From: Torymus aiolomorphi
Lineage: Eukaryota; Arthropoda; Insecta; Hymenoptera; Torymidae
Assembly: GCA_036365515.1 (NCBI GenBank)
Contig: CM070877.1
Coordinates: forward strand, 86,108,022 to 86,172,021
Direction: 5' to 3'
DNA length: 64,000 nt
Both the position numbers and the translations under genes were made by a program. Below, piece after piece: positions 45,191 to 55,849 of this stretch. How positions within the stretch are numbered: position 1 is the stretch's first letter; the number at the start of each line of letters is the position of its first letter. The notes under the pieces are model-generated. The model searched no databases and was not told where the DNA came from. It saw only the letters and a program-made list of their open reading frames with translations.

Positions 45191-45204
45191 GCCCCGGATT
45201 CTGA

Positions 45205-45606
45205 AGTACATCATGTGTCTCTCTTGTGCCCTCATACAAATGTTGTGCGCGTACAGTTCCACGAGAGTGTCGCGGAAGTGTGATCTATGATGAAGTGGTC
45301 TTATGGGATGCACATGAGGTTACGGTTTTTCCATTTTTTCAAGCCGTGCGAGCGTGTTTAGATACTGCGTGTGGGTGTTGGCCGCTCGCTGCACAGTACA
45401 GAGAGGCTATACACAACAGTTGTAAAAACCCATAAAAAAAAATGAATCTGAAAATTTTTTATGTAGGTATTCTTGTCATGGTGCAGAGAGGCTATAAACA
45501 AAAGTTATAAAATGCACCATAAAAACTCCATAGACACCCCATAAGACCATATACCCATGAATCATGCACCATTACCTTCCATACTACTTCTATACAGAAA
45601 AATTAT

Positions 45607-45659
<53 letters not shown>

Positions 45660-45805
45660 GTCTCACACACTCGTGTGCGTCGCGCATATGCACAAACTTT
45701 TGCTAACGCAGTACTATGACGGGGCCCCGGCAAGCATTGACCTCGGCTGGCGTCGATGAGTTATTGTTTGGGGTCTCGCCATAGTGTTGCAATAACTACT
45801 CACGA
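45205..45805. repeat. Inner and outer inverted-repeat right arm of the 4-kb element
   Basis: Mirror of 43105-43480 and of 41797-41935, with a (CT)n of about 56 bp at 45609-45665 between them. The left side has 308 bp plus 83 bp of (GA)n and 713 bp of additional sequence at the same place. Confidence 0.82.
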
Positions 45806-47345
45806 GCCTGCTTAACTCGTCTATCGCGCATGCAACCTTCCCCCCTAGCTGGAAGAAATCACTCATACGACCAAAAGGCAAGACAATGAGCCAAACATCG
45901 GACACGCGGCCCATTGCCCAGCTACCAGAGCTCTCCAGAGTGCTCGAGCGGCTGGTACACAATCAATTGCAGGGATACCTCGAGGTAAACTGTATTCTGC
46001 ATTCTCGGCAAACGGGCTTTCGCCGTGGACATAGCACGCAGACCGCCTTGTTGGGGGTTTTCGATGACATCAGGTATGCCTTAGAAAAGCGAATGCTTAC
46101 CATCTTAGTTTTATTCGACTTTTCCAAGGCATTTGACTCGATCCCTTACGCCATACTACTCGCTAAACTAAGAGCCGTCAATGTTTCTATTCGTGCGCTC
46201 CGCTGATTTTTCACCTATCTGGCAGACCGGCTCCGGGCCGTCATCGACGCGAACGGCAAAATTTCCGACTGGCTGCGTGTTGTTTCGTGCGAACCCCAGG
46301 GCAGCGTGCTTGGTCCGTTGCTTTTTGCGATCTTTATAAATGATCTTCCGTCAGCAGTGCGCTATGCAAATGTGATGATTTTTTCGGGCGACACGTAGCT
46401 TTACCACCACTTCTTCCTGGCTGACTCTCACCGTGCCATCGCATGTATGAACTGAGACGAGCAAGCTGTTGCTGACTGGGCCCGCTCCAATGGCCTCGTC
46501 CTGAACCCCAGCAAGACTAATTGTAAGGTCATCATCCTTGGCAGCAGTTATTACACTGCAGAGCTCGACCCTCAGACACTACCTCAGATCTCGATTGATG
46601 GCTGTCCTCTCCCATATGTTACTGAAGCCCGGAGCTTCGGTGCTACTTTTAACAATACGGCTGACTGGCAGGAGCACTCGGGGCACGTGGCGCGCAAGAT
46701 ATTTGCCACCCTCAACACCCTGCGCTTCTTTCTCCACGCCTTATCCAGGGACCTTAGAAAGCACCTTGTCGAAAGCTTACTTTCCCGAGATTCGATTATG
46801 CCTGCCCAATCTACAATCACCTTGACAAGGAGCGCGTAAAGAAGATGGAGACAGCTCTTAATGCCTGCGTACGCTTCGTGATTGGCAGCATAGGGTTTTG
46901 CGACCACGTGACACCCCATAGACCCGCAGTCGGCTGGCTCTCAGCCTGTTGGAGGCATGAGTATTTTTTGGGCCTCCAGGCCTTCAAAGTCATCGCTAAC
47001 GCCCACTCTCTATCTAGTCGACGGCTTCAATTGCCGGGCAAACGTTGATCTCGATGTGCGGCGCTCTGACAGGCTACCGCCGACGCCTTTCGAACCGCCA
47101 ACACCGCGTACCGAGGCGTTTGCACACTCGTTCGCACTGGAAGGCATGAGTTTACTAAATTCGCTCCATGTCGTCGACTTTTTACCCGCGAAATTTGCGA
47201 TTTTCAAGCGCTTGCTACGCGACGCACTTTTCGACCGAGATGTGGCTGACTGGGCAAAGTACGTGAAAGATGAGGGTTTGCCATCCCGTCTACTTTACCA
47301 CCGAGTAAGGTCGCAAGCCAAGCGCGCGCGCGTTTATAGTTTGTG
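45806..47345 (+). pseudogene. Non-LTR reverse transcriptase of the interrupted element
   Basis: The strand first reads SSIAHATFPPSWK and SDTRPIAQLPELSRVLERLV. The frame 45886-46206 has QTGFRRGHSTQTALLG and VLFDFSKAFDSIP (first catalytic Asp), then ends; the next frame has PQGSVLGPLLFAIFINDLP and, where Y-A-D-D is expected, MIFSGDT-stop, so the catalytic box is lost. It continues with LVLNPSKT, then ISIDGCPLPYVTEARSFG (46538-46825), MNACVRF-like METALNACVRFVIGS (46845-47048) and a final frame 46957-47346. At least four frame breaks. Confidence 0.85.
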
Positions 47346-48080
47346 AGGTCCCAATCTGCACTGTTATTTATCTATGTTATCATTGTTATTTTATTTTTGT
47401 TTACTTTATTTTTGTAGTTCTTCCATTTTTGCGTTCTGTACTACTATATTATTTTCTTGCCTCTTGCACGTTATTATTTTTCACTATCTCTGCTATACTA
47501 TGTAATTTCGCGTAGGCTTCGCTTTATACACGCTACCTGTAAGCGCAATAAAATACTTTGTATAGTATGCATTTCCATTATATATACACATAGAAACCCT
47601 TATTATTAGATATTACCACACCGTTATTTTACATTATATATACACATAAAAAACCATGAGCGTATGCATAGCACTCACGTTAGCCTCGTAAATAGCACCA
47701 TCACTCATTTTCCATCTTTCTGCCATATTTTTTTCCTTTGTTTTTCTCTCACCTTTGCGATTTGCCACTGCGCTATTTCTACTGGTCACTCTCCCACTCA
47801 CCACTCGCTAATCATCTTGCATTTTCCTATCTCATCATGCGCTTACTATGTATCTCGCCATCTCGCTGCTGCTTGACTACCATTATAATTGTTGGCGTTT
47901 GTTTTATATTATCTGCACTCATCTCATTTCTTTTTTGCGTTCTGTTCACTTAGCCAGTTTAGTCAGTTGCCGTCATCTTTAACCACTGTATTTACCACAG
48001 CCTTTACCATTGTAATTTTTCTTTTAGCGCCAGGCGGGGTTTTATCCCATGGTGTGAATAAAAGACCAAAAAAAAATCAA
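47346..48080 (+). other. 3' UTR-like region of the non-LTR element
   Basis: Non-coding, T-rich. It contains CAATAAAATACTTTG at about 47547 and GTGAATAAAAGACC followed by nine As at 48054-48076, a poly(A)-type end. Which one is the true end is unclear. Two short frames (47664-47953) have no recognised domain. Confidence 0.5.
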
Positions 48081-48249
48081 AATCTCTCTCTCTCTCTCTA
48101 TCTCTCCGCACTGCTCTCGCGACCACGCTCCGGATTACGCGACTCTCGTGCGCACGACCGACCTCTATGACCCTCGCTGTCTCTCTCCGCGTTCTCTCGA
48201 CCCGGTAGTATAGTGTGTATATGTGTGTGTATATCTCACTGATCGTCCT
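48081..48249. other. CT microsatellite and GC-rich junction
   Basis: A (CT)n of about 22 bp, then GC-rich, non-coding sequence leading into the Copia gag C-terminus. The Copia element is 5' truncated here, because gag N-terminus and 5' LTR are missing. Confidence 0.4.
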
Positions 48250-48453
48250 CGACGCTCGCAACACAACATAGTAGCAAACAGCTACATGTGACTCTGTCAC
48301 AAAGAACATGGAGAGGCCCGAGAGGAAGGGGACAGCAGCAAGCGCGAGGAGGCGCAGGCCATCAATACCAACAACAGCAGCGAAACGAGAACAGCTAGAC
48401 GAGGTCGAGGTGGCCAACAAAGGCAAAATCGACAAAACATGAATTAAGGCGCG
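48250..48453 (+). pseudogene. Copia gag C-terminus
   Basis: One + frame reads HNIVANSYM, a stop (TGA, probably from a Cys codon of the second knuckle pair), CHKEHGEAREEGD, then a Q/N/R/G-rich tail RRGRGGQQRQNRQNMN, and another stop just before MTFITKLE at 48454. This is the C-terminal Gly/Arg-rich end of gag after a zinc knuckle. Only the last part of the knuckle remains. The opposite-strand frame 48004-48435 is a shadow. Confidence 0.6.
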
Positions 48454-49182
48454 ATGACCTTCATAACCAAGTTAGAGGGTAGAGTAAGCGACAATGCCGA
48501 GGTAAATCATTGTGAGAATATTTTAGAATGGGTTTTAGATAGCGGGTGCTCCGATCATATTATTAATGATGATAAATATTTTATTAAAGTAAATAAATTC
48601 GAAAATCCGATAAATGTAAAAGTGGGAGATGGTCGTACTTTAAAAGCAACTAGCGTAGGAGATATGAAAGCTAAATTTGTAACAAATTACAATGAAACAG
48701 AGATTGAATTAAAAGACGTATTTTATCTAAAAGAAATGGATAGAAATTTAATGTGTTTTGGAAAAATAGCGAATAAAGCAAAAATCGTCTCTCTGGGAAA
48801 TACTTCAAAAATTTATTTGAGAGAAAGTAAATTGATAGCGGTTGCGAATAAAGTAAATAATTTGTATAAGATAAATACTGTGTTTGGAAGTAAACAAAAC
48901 TATGTAACAGAAAATGTAAATATTGGTACGACTTTAAAAGGCAAATATTATAGGATCCTAGGTCACGTAAATTTTGGGTATTTGAATATTTCGAGTCGAA
49001 ATAATTTAGTTGAGGGTTTACCGAATAATTTAAAAAGCGAATATTTGAAGTGTGGTACTTATGTTCAAAATAAGATGACAAATACTAGTTTTGAAAATAA
49101 TAGATATAGAGTCAGAGATATAGGAGAAATTATTCATGCAGACGTCAATGAACCACATAGCATAATAGGATACAGGGGATAA
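48454..49182 (+). pseudogene. Copia protease and pre-integrase domain
   Basis: A 242-residue frame: EWVLDSGCSDHIINDD (DSG active site at residues about 28-38), VGDMKAKFVTNYNE, LKDVFYLKEMDRNLMCFG (end of protease), then KYYRILGHVNFGYLN (the H-x3-5-HxN pre-integrase zinc-binding motif) and EYLKCGTYVQNK with one Cys of the CxxC pair preserved (C-x-x-Y here). It ends with GEIIHADVNEPHSIIGYRG, which holds the first integrase Asp, and a TAA. The active site of the protease is intact. Confidence 0.88.
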
Positions 49183-50136
49183 AAATATTTCTTAATTTTG
49201 ATTGATGATTATAATAAGGCTGCAAAAGTTTACACGATAAAAGAGAAAAACGAAATATATGATTGTATTGTAACTTATGTGAATCAATTGGAAAATTTAA
49301 CAGGTAAAAGAATTAAACGTTTAAGATGCGATAACGGAAGAAAATTTTTAAATAAGGACATATATATAATTTCATTAAAGGAAAGGGAATTCACATCGAA
49401 TCGTGCCCTTCGTATGTTCACGAATTGAACGGAACTGCTGAGCGGTATAATAGGTCGGTAATGGAAACCGCGAGAGGTTTACTAACAGATGCGAAAATAA
49501 ATAACAGATTTTGGCCCGAAGTAGTTCAAACGGCTGTCTATTTGAAAAATAGAACGTGAGCAAATACTTTAGAGAAAGACTCCGTACGAAATTATGATGG
49601 GAAAAAAATCCGATATTAGAAATTTAAAATTATAAGGAAGTAGAGTTTTTATTAGAGTTCCGGAAGTTAAAAGGAGGAATAAATGGGATAGGAAAGCAGA
49701 CCTAGGAGTATTAGTCGGGTATGAAAATGTAGGTTATAGAGTCTTAATAAATAATAAAGTTGTTATAGCTAAGCATGTAGATATAGTAGAAGAAAATGGT
49801 AATTTAGTTGGATTTAGCAATAACGATGAAACCACTGAAAATAAGTTAATCGATAATATAATAAATCAGGAACTTGAAAATGAAAATAAGAAAAACAAAA
49901 ATCATAAATGTATTGAAAATGAAGTCCTTGAAAATTATGAATATGAAAATAACTTATCCAATACTAATAATGCTAACTTAAGACCATTAAGAAGGTCAGA
50001 AAGGAAAAAAAGTCCGGTAAATAGATACGGAAATCCAATAGCAAATTGTATATACGTAAATTATGTTAGTGTAGACACTCCAGGTAATTATAATGAGGCA
50101 ATAAATTGTAATGATAGCAAAAAATGGAGAGAAGCT
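49183..50136 (+). pseudogene. Copia integrase and pol linker
   Basis: After the stop at 49180 the strand continues with YFLILIDDYNKAAKVY, the second Asp in LRCDNGRKFLN (49198-49428), a frameshift at about 49375, then CPSYVHELNGTAERYN with the catalytic Glu in NGTAER, KINNRFWPEVVQTAVYLKNR and a stop. A region in other frames follows with SNNDETTENKLI-like linker residues and RRSERKKSPVNRYGNP at about 49990-50030. The three catalytic residues are visible but split over three frames. Confidence 0.85.
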
Positions 50137-50805
50137 ATGAATAGAGATACTGAATGTCTGGATAAAAATGAAACGTGGAAATTAGTAGAAAACCCGAAAG
50201 ATAAAAGGATATTAGATTTAAAGTGGGTTTATACAAAAAAAGCTGACAATAAACTCAAAACGAGAATTGTAGTAAGAGGGTTTCAACAAAGAGAAGACTT
50301 AGACGATATTTATTCGCCAGTTACGAGAACTGAGACTTTAAAAATATTGCTAAATTATTGTGTGCAAAACGAACTTGAAATAGATCAAATTGATATAGAA
50401 TCTGCGTTCTTAAATGGAAATGTAAAATCCGAAGTGTATGTGAAACAACCTCAAGATTATGACGACAATACGGGGAGGGTGTGTAAACTCGAAAAACCTT
50501 TTTACGAACTGCGCGAAAGTCTATGGGCATGGTATTAGTGCTTGGATGAGTACTTAGAAAAATTAGGATTCAAACGCAGTAAAATTGATTATGTTTATAT
50601 GTCTTGACAATTAATAACGAAAAAGTTTATTTGATAATTCTTGTTGATGATTTACTAATTTGTGGTATAAATTAATAGAATTTATAAGGAGGAATGTAGC
50701 TGTAAAATTTCGAATGAAAGACATGGGCCAAATAAAAACTTATTTAGGTGTAAATATTAATTATGATTACAAAAGGAAAATTATAACGCTAGATCAGAAG
50801 AATTA
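50137..50805 (+). pseudogene. Copia reverse transcriptase, N-terminal and palm
   Basis: The main frame has DKNETWKLVENPKDKRIL, LKWVYTKKADNKLKTRIVV, DDIYSPVTRTETLKILL and, with the first catalytic Asp, IDIESAFLNGNVKSEVYV. It ends at a TAG after SLWAWY. In other frames DYVYMS and, near 50640, LLIFVVDD-type sequence (in the strand, TTCTTGTTGATGATTTACTA, encoding LVDDLL) carries the catalytic Y/VDD box. The block KDMGQIKTYLGVNINYDYK follows at 50715. A stop and frameshifts lie between; the RT is then interrupted by the solo LTR. Confidence 0.85.
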
Positions 50806-51123
50806 TGTTGGCGATCCAGCGCCTCGACCCGCGAGACGCTGACGTCACCAAGCCTTAAAAGGCAATATACGGTGCGCAGCCAATGAGCGCCCTCCACGCG
50901 GTCCTCTCTCGCCGCCCCTCCATCTAAAAGCACGCCGCCGTCTCATCATCAGGCGCCGGCCGGCGACAGTTCACGCGCGACGGCCAGAGAGAACAGACAG
51001 CAATACCTGTACGCCACGCGGCACTACGGCCATCCAATAAACCATCAATTTCTCCACACGAAAGTCTTTCATTATTTTGAACCTCCAGTCCACGATCCAT
51101 CCATTCAACTAAACTACAAAACA
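50806..51123 (+). mobile_element. Solo LTR with 5-bp target duplication, in the Copia RT
   Basis: The insert starts TGTTGGCGATCCAGCG and ends CTACAAAACA, with AATTA on both sides (50801-50805 and 51124-51128), a perfect 5-bp duplication. It is GC-rich, unlike the host. It contains GCCAATGAGCG at about 50880 (a CCAAT box), a TTAAAAGG motif and CCAATAAACC (polyadenylation-like) at about 51033. Removing it with one AATTA restores the frame ...QKN-YIE. No internal element sequence remains, so it is a solo LTR. Confidence 0.92.
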
Positions 51124-51128
51124 AATTA

Positions 51129-51909
51129 TATTGAGTAATTAGCAAGAAAATATGAAATTGAAAATGCTAAATTGTACGCTACCCCAATGGAACAAAACTT
51201 AAAATGTAAACCTGCTTTACCAGTGTCAAATGATATAAAATATCAAAATTTAATTGGAGTACTTTTATATATAAGTTGGAGTACTAGACCAGACGTTTGT
51301 TACTCGGTGAATAACCTTAGTAGATTTCAAAATTGTTATGATCAGTCATTATAAATATGCCCTAAGAATATAAAAATACTTGTATTACACAAAAGAGTTA
51401 AAATTAGCACACAAGAAAAATTTAAATGATGACACTTTGGATTGTTATGTTGATGCTGATTGGGCAGGAGATGTAGTTGATAGAAAATCCACGACTGGAT
51501 ATCTGATTCGAATGTATGGAAATAGTATCTACTGGAAATCAAAGAAACAAAATATTGTAACAGTCATCGACTGAAGCAGAGTACGTTGCACTATCAGTAT
51601 GTGTGAGTGAAGTAAAATTAATTAAAGAATTGTTGAAGAAATTTGAAATTTAAATTAAAAAAACCAATATGTATATATGAAGATAATGCAGGAGCAATAA
51701 CCATAAGTAAATTTGGAAATATGACTAAAAATTCTAAATACATAGAAACACATTATCATTTTGTAAATGAAAATTATTTGGAAGGTATAATTAATGTAAT
51801 TAAAATAGAGTCAGAAGAAAACCCTACAGATATCTTCACTAAGTCACTAGGACATACTAAATTTGAGAAATTCAGAAATAAGTTAAACTTATATGAAATT
51901 AATAAGTAA
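51129..51909 (+). pseudogene. Copia RT C-terminus and RNase H
   Basis: The strand continues the RT after the solo LTR (LARKYEIENAKLYATPME, LIGVLLYISWSTRPDVCY-like block at 51172-51354). RNase H is in 51380-51574 with LDCYVDADWAGDVVDRKST (first Asp in DADWAG) and TGYLIRMYGNSIYWKSKKQN, then in 51643-51909 IYEDNAGAITISKF (Asp in EDNAGA), YIETHYHFVNENY and ESEENPTDIFTKSL. These are the standard RNase H blocks. Frameshifts near 51360 and 51575-51640. Confidence 0.88.
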
Positions 51910-51929
51910 TGTTAGAGACTAATGAAAAG

Positions 51930-51946
51930 CAAAATTTAAGGAGGCG
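51930..51946 (+). promoter_or_regulatory. Polypurine-tract-like priming site
   Basis: AAAATTTAAGGAGGCG directly precedes the LTR start TGTTGAAATAAG, the position expected for the plus-strand priming site. Confidence 0.7.
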
Positions 51947-52297
51947 TGTTGAAATAAGAGTAAATTTAGCTTAATCATAATGTATGTGTGATGGTATGGC
52001 TAAAGCTAAGTGGGCATGAGTAAGTACAGTATGCGTGAGAAAGTATAGCGTCCACATGCGAGCAAGGCCTGCGAGCGACGCGCGCCGCGTATGTATAGTA
52101 CATTCGAGTAAGTTGTAATTCGGCTCTCACTCGACACGATACGCGGACTCAGGTTCCTCTGCGCTGGTCAGGTTCCTCAGTACTATTGAGGTTCTACAGT
52201 GGCGTTCAGGTTCTAAAGCATCATGTACTAGATTATTGAATAAACATTTATTTTACCCGTGCGACCACGATCTCCTCTTTTTCCTCTTTATTCAACA
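51947..52297 (+). mobile_element. Copia 3' LTR, 351 bp
   Basis: Starts TGTTGAAATAAG and ends CTTTATTCAACA, a 12-bp imperfect inverted terminus. It has a GAATAAACATTTATTT stretch (polyadenylation-like) at about 52236. The partner LTR is missing because of 5' truncation, so its divergence age cannot be read. A (TA)n tract follows at 52306. Confidence 0.9.
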
Positions 52298-52303
52298 ATA
52301 CGA

Positions 52304-52305
<2 letters not shown>

Positions 52306-52372
<67 letters not shown>
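52306..52372. repeat. (TA)n microsatellite
   Basis: A pure AT dinucleotide run. Confidence 0.97.
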
Positions 52373-52374
<2 letters not shown>

Positions 52375-52915
52375 TGTCGGTTATTTCCCAAATTTCTAGA
52401 AACTTCGTCCCCCCCCCCCCCAGGTCTCTTCTAAATGTTGAAAAACTATGAAAAACACTCCTAGATCATAAAAAGAAATAGTTTGAGCCGTGCCAGTTTT
52501 TAAAATACGATTTTAAACGTTTTTTTCGAATTTTTTGAATTTTTTCTATGTAGCGATTTTTTCTGTTCTTGAAAAATGATTTTATACGCACAATAAATTT
52601 TTTGTATATTTGTATAATGCATGAAATATGCTCAGAAACATTTTAACCCATATCAAAATAGAATTCGCACCATACAGCTCTCAAAACCTACCAAAATAAA
52701 TAGAAAAAAAAACAGATTTGTTTCAGATTATTGTATTTTTAAATATAGCTGGCTTCTAATCGATATAGCCAGACAATATATCATGAAGGTAGACTGTAAG
52801 ACCTTTAATTTCGTTTTTCGAAAGTGTCTCTAGACCCTCCAGAAGCAAAAATATAGCTGTTTCAAGTTAGTACGAAAATTTAAGTATCGAACAGGGTTCG
52901 AAAAATAGTTAATTG
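52373..52915. other. No recognisable feature
   Basis: Non-coding. A run of 14 Cs lies near 52411. The frame 52621-52833 has no recognisable motif. Confidence 0.35.
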
Positions 52916-53450
52916 TCCATTATATAATAAACAATTAATTTTTTATTCTTTAATTCAAAGCTCAATTAATTAATAATTAAATTTTAATATTCAGTTATAG
53001 GCCCACTTAATCAAGAATAAACTTTTTAATTTTTAATTAAACACTCATTTAATTAAGCATTAACTTTTAACCTTTAATTCTACGCACGTTTAATTAAAAA
53101 TTAACAATATTTAATTATAACCTGCGTTTAATTAAGGATTAACTTTTAATCTTTAATTCTATGCAAGTTTAATTAAAAATTAATAATCTTTAATTATAAC
53201 CATCGTTTAATTAAGGATTAGCTATTAATCTTTAATTAAAGGCTCGTTTAATTAAGAATTAATTGTTTAATAATAATTATAGGTGAATACAGAAGAATTA
53301 ATTTGGCATATTTAATTACACGACGTATAATTAAATCCCCTGTTAATTATACGACGTATAATTAACTTCTATATTAATTCTACGATTTATACCTTATTAA
53401 TTAAACTTTTCTCAGTTACTTCCATACATTTGAGCATTAATTTAATTAAA
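52916..53450. repeat. TTAATTAA-rich minisatellite
   Basis: Diverged units of about 78 bp containing TTTAATTAAGGATTAAC, TTTTAATCTTTAATTCTA and GTTTAATTAAAAATTAA recur at about 53017, 53075, 53140 and 53215. Very AT-rich. Confidence 0.8.
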
Positions 53451-53508
53451 TTTCATGGTATCTAGGGGGTTTTTGAACCTGCTCAGAACATTTTTGAGGA
53501 ATATTTCG

Positions 53509-53680
53509 GTGTACGACTATGCCCTCATGCCCAGGAGACGATTTCCTCGCGACTCATTGCCTGTAGCGCGAATTTTAGTGTATCTGGCGGGGGACCAGTT
53601 GGGCCCGTTTTTAAGGACTACTTGGTGTACGACTATACCCTTATGCCCCGAAGACGATTTCCTTGCAAATTGTAGTGTAC
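53509..53680. repeat. About 115-bp partial duplication
   Basis: TTGGTGTACGACTATACCC with CTTATGCCCCGAAGACGA at about 53623 repeats GGTGTACGACTATGCCCTCA and TGCCCAGGAGACGA at 53509, about 115 bp upstream. Two copies only, diverged. Confidence 0.75.
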
Positions 53681-53814
53681 AAAGTTTGCTAATAATTTTT
53701 TCCGCGTATTTTATCTTCATTAGCCTCTTGAGTAATTTATTGCCTTTTTGAATATCCTCTTGATTACTTTTTCTACTGCTTACTTTCTCTACTTTCTTAC
53801 TATCCGAAACTTAT

Positions 53815-54662
53815 TACGAAAGAATCCAATCAAACCCGTTATCTGTGTTAGAAAGAAAAACTAATGAACTAACTAAATGGCTAAACAAAATGATTTCACT
53901 GCCAATGGTACAAAATTACAACCCGTCTTACAAAAATTTAATATTTCAAAAGCTTATGGCTTGATTAAAATTCATAAAGCTAATTTTCCGTTACGACCTA
54001 TTATTTGCACCATCAATTCGTCTACTTATGACATCTCAAAATTCTTTGCCAAGTTTCTACAAAAAAATATAAAAACACCTAAATCACACATAGATAACAG
54101 TTTAAAGTTAAAAGAAAGAATTGACAACCTCGATATCCCCTTTGATTACGAAATTATTAGTTTCGACGTCGTAAGTTTGTTTACAAACGTACCGGAATAC
54201 CTAGCTCTAAAAGCAATAGAAAAAAGGTGGCATCAGCTGTATAAAAAAATTAACATGAACCTCTCTGAATTTGGTAAAGTTAAAAAGTTTATATTAAACA
54301 ATAATTTTTTTCAATTTAACGGAAAATTTTAGAGACAAACTTTTGGATCTGCTATGGGCAGTCCTATAAGCCCCATTCTATCAGACATGGTTATGGAGGA
54401 TCTCGAATCACAATGTACCATCAGTTACAATTTAACCGCTATTTTATTTCAGATATGTGGATGACATTGTGTTATGTTTACATATAGAATATATAGATCA
54501 TCCGTTAAACAACAAAACAGCTATAATCTACTATCTCGTCGACCGTGCAATTAAACTTTCACATGATTCTTTCGACAAAAATAATACTCGTTTCATTAAA
54601 AAAGTATTAAAAGATAACGATTTCCTTCATGACCTTATTAAATTCCATATAAAAAAAGACTA
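53815..54662 (+). pseudogene. Penelope-like reverse transcriptase
   Basis: Frame pieces: YYERIQSNPLSVLERKTNE near 53815 (then a frame change), KLQPVLQKFNISKAYGLIKI with HKANFPLRPIIC (the YGLxKIHKxxxPxRPIV block), DISKFFAKFLQKN, FDYEIISFDVVSLFTNVP (first catalytic Asp in SFDVVSLFTNVP), a stop, FGSAMGSPISPILSDMVM, then YVDDIVLCL in another frame (the catalytic YVDD). A helical thumb-like region runs to 54662. All catalytic residues are present, but they are spread over three frames. Confidence 0.9.
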
Positions 54663-54717
54663 AAAAAGATAAATGCCACAGTTGATACCCCTAACAATTC
54701 TACCAAAGAAAATAAGA

Positions 54718-55205
54718 TGCTTATTTGCTTGCCATACGTAAAAGAAATTGAAGGCTTTGCAAAAATTTTTTTAAAAGAATTAATACCAACGTTATTTTTG
54801 GTACACAGAATAAGTCAAACAACATTATAGTACTAGGCAAGGACAAAAACTCAAAATTCGATAACTCCAATGTTCTTTATAAAATAAATTGTAATAATTG
54901 TAACGCGTCCTATGTTGGGCAAACGTGCAGACGTTTAGGTGTACGAATTAAAGAACACCATAAAAAATACTTTGAAGAAGATAAAAATTCGTCATTACAC
55001 TTACATAGAATAGAGAACAATCATACCATTAATTTTAATACTGTAGACATATTGGATAGGGAAAAAATGAAGAAAAAAGACTATTTACAGAAGCTTTATA
55101 TATACACACCCAAAATAAACTCATGAATAAACAATTTGAGATTAATAAATTACCTAAAGAATATAGCATGCTGATTACTAATTTTGAATTCTTATCTTCT
55201 TCATA
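54718..55205 (+). pseudogene. GIY-YIG-type endonuclease domain of the Penelope-like element
   Basis: In the strand, the frame starting near 54716 reads ICLPYVKEIEGFAKI (the linker), then, after a frameshift near 54810, YKINCNNCNASYVGQTCRR with LGVRIKEHHKKYF: the GIY-YIG-type block with the paired Cys of the CxxC motif and the VGQT/R block. HLHRIENNHTINFNTVDIL and KNKLMNKQFEI-like residues follow. The linker plus CxxC plus YVGQT arrangement is that of Penelope-like elements. The stop is at about 55205. The endonuclease nicks the target; here it is split by frame breaks. Confidence 0.88.
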
Positions 55206-55422
55206 GTATCAAATTTATGTATAATAGCCGAGTTAGTAGTAGGAGAATATGCGCTGCATATCTCTCCCCGTTACCAAAAATTGTGAAGGTGGGTTGCGCT
55301 CAACCTATTCATTCGCCAATAGTACTAATTGCTTCTCTCGGCTAAGCGTCGCCCACCAACACAACCCTTGTCACACACTGTAATACGCACACACACACTT
55401 GTACATAATTCTGTTATATATA

Positions 55423-55525
55423 CAGTGCTCCCTCAGAATACCGCCACCGTGTGTCCTTCTCTATCTCATAAACAACACGTTAGAGTAAGAGAGACACATA
55501 GCAGCGGTATTCTGAAGGAGTACTG
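55423..55525. mobile_element. 103-bp TA-flanked MITE, copy 1
   Basis: CAGTGCTCCCTCAGAATACC at the left pairs with GGTATTCTGAAGGAGTACTG at the right, both outside bounded by TA (55421-55422, 55526-55527). No ORF. The second copy, in the opposite orientation and also exactly 103 bp, is at 62259-62361. Its end looks like a Tc1/mariner-type MITE. It is nested in the Penelope-like 3' region. Confidence 0.9.
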
Positions 55526-55696
55526 TATAGCGGTAATTCGTGCCGTTTTTCTCATTGACGAGCGGATAGTTTCCCGCAAACATTTGACATTGTATTAAAT
55601 ACATTATTGTAAGTAGTCGTTTTATTTACTAAGCAAAACTTATGTGTTAAATCGTCTCATTGTTTATTAATAATTTTAAAACTGTTTACTAGATTC

Positions 55697-55740
55697 CTGA
55701 AGAGGGACATAAAATAAAGATGTCCGAAACGTTGAAACTC
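55697..55740 (+). ncRNA. Hammerhead-like motif of the Penelope-like element
   Basis: CTGAAGA (55697-55703, the CUGANGA box) is followed by GGACAT (55705-55710), a nine-base loop, ATGTCC (55720-55725) and GAAAC (55726-55730). Stem II is a perfect 6-bp helix with one unpaired G, and GAAAC matches the conserved GAAA box. This is the best of the three hammerhead-like motifs in the window and sits just 3' of the Penelope-like gene, as known in that group. The cleavage side and stems I and III could not be confirmed. Confidence 0.65.
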
Positions 55741-55849
55741 AACTAACTAGTGTTGTTCATTTCAACCCTTTTACATCTATAGGTTCTGGTAGTAACTAGG
55801 CCATTAGCTGCACCTCTTTAAAAAAAATCTTACTATCCTACTGCGTAAA
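55741..55849. other. Junction between Penelope-like tail and Polinton-type fragment
   Basis: Non-coding. The tail of the Penelope-like element probably ends near 55790, and the polymerase frame starts near 55850. Confidence 0.35.

Larger units (their letters stand above)
48250..52297 (+). mobile_element. Copia retrotransposon, second copy (gag C-terminus to 3' LTR)
   Basis: Order: gag C-terminus, protease plus pre-integrase, integrase, RT, RNase H, polypurine tract and 3' LTR, all on the + strand. The element is 5' truncated and interrupted by a solo LTR at 50806-51123. It belongs to the same broad family as 12594-15325 (shared KKSPVNRY block). Several stops and frameshifts, but overall better preserved than the first copy. 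Confidence 0.88.
53815..55740 (+). mobile_element. Penelope-like retroelement (RT, GIY-YIG, hammerhead-like tail)
   Basis: A single-protein element: RT followed by a GIY-YIG-type endonuclease on the + strand, then a 3' region with a nested MITE and a hammerhead-like motif. This combination is diagnostic of Penelope-like elements. The N-terminus is truncated near 53815. Frameshifts near 53870, 54330 and 54820 and several stops inactivate it. Confidence 0.88.
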
